Source: Flavobacteriales bacterium (GTDB taxonomy: Bacteria > Bacteroidota > Bacteroidia > Flavobacteriales_D > Crocinitomicaceae). Taken from it: DNA of 14,729 nucleotides. The stretch covers positions 1-14,729 of the forward strand of contig CANHJY010000015.1 of assembly GCA_947461185.1 (NCBI GenBank), given 5' to 3'. Each line of letters begins with the position of its first letter. Within the stretch, counting starts at the first letter, position 1. The notes below the pieces were generated by a model. It worked only from the letters and a program-made list of their open reading frames with translations. It was not told the DNA's origin and searched no databases. Made by a program: the position numbers and the translations under genes. Shown here piece by piece: positions 14,670 through 14,729 of this stretch.

Positions 14670-14677
14670 TATCTTTG
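14670..14677 (+). promoter_or_regulatory. -7 promoter box of tRNA-Phe
   Basis: TATCTTTG, a perfect TAnnTTTG, lies 16 nt before the first base of the tRNA. This placement gives a short 5' leader for RNase P to remove. Confidence 0.55.
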
Positions 14678-14693
14678 TCGTCCAATTACGGCT

Positions 14694-14729
14694 GGTACCT
14701 TAGCTCAGTTGGTAGAGCAAAGGACTGAA
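14694..14729 (+). tRNA. tRNA-Phe (GAA), 5' part only
   Basis: The 5' acceptor strand GGTACCT is followed by TA, a D-stem GCTC/GAGC around the loop AGTTGGTA, A26, the anticodon-stem strand AAGGA, and loop bases C, T and GAA. The GAA anticodon occupies 14727-14729, so the window ends exactly at position 36 of the tRNA. The anticodon-arm bases match bacterial tRNA-Phe closely. The 3' half, including the T-arm and acceptor complement, lies outside the window. Confidence 0.9.

Noticed and set aside
14602..14685. CoaX start at ATG 14685
   Set aside because: The extra 28 residues are unlike CoaX, and the frame runs through the coaX promoter and into the tRNA promoter region.

Overview
This is an AT-rich chromosomal segment of a Bacteroidota bacterium, most likely of the order Flavobacteriales. 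The placement is an inference from several signs. There is a coaX / outer-membrane protein / lptC cluster, a CarboxypepD_reg + DUF5686 outer-membrane protein, a bifunctional phosphoglucose/phosphomannose isomerase, and a group III truncated haemoglobin. Ribosome-binding sites are not purine-rich. Near-perfect copies of the Bacteroidota -7 promoter element (TAnnTTTG) sit just before many start codons. I see no mobile element, CRISPR array, rRNA or sign of recent transfer. The window looks like ordinary, densely packed housekeeping chromosome, and no gene-free stretch exceeds 300 bases.

Layout. (1) Positions 2-1159, + strand: the tail of an unidentified gene, then a family 9 glycosyltransferase of LPS-core type. 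(2) 1149-1667, - strand: a hotdog acyl-CoA thioesterase whose 3' end overlaps the glycosyltransferase by 11 bp. (3) 1810-3504, + strand: the PGI/PMI isomerase and lipB, 9 bp apart. (4) 8882 down to 3507, - strand: seven tightly spaced genes, kbl, a small acidic membrane-anchored protein, a SulP anion transporter, beta-carbonic anhydrase, an AlkD-like DNA glycosylase, gamma-class carbonic anhydrase and truncated haemoglobin. (5) 11452-8942, - strand: a large DUF5686 outer-membrane protein. (6) 14601 down to 11556, - strand: coaX, an outer-membrane beta-barrel protein, lptC and a small two-helix membrane protein. (7) The window ends on the last anticodon base of a tRNA-Phe(GAA) on the + strand, divergent from coaX.

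How the genes fit together. The most interesting block is region 4. It puts two unrelated carbonic anhydrases beside a SulP transporter and a gas-binding haemoglobin, which suggests an inorganic-carbon (CO2/HCO3-) handling operon. The 113-residue acidic protein immediately before SulP is the least explained component. Region 6 joins the first step of CoA synthesis to envelope (LPS transport and outer-membrane) functions. Across the window, start sites can be refined because -7 boxes lie inside the longest possible reading frames of three genes (thioesterase, isomerase, coaX), which makes the downstream ATGs the better starts. coaX and the glycosyltransferase have boxes only 4-5 nt before the start codon, so their transcripts may be leaderless or nearly so.
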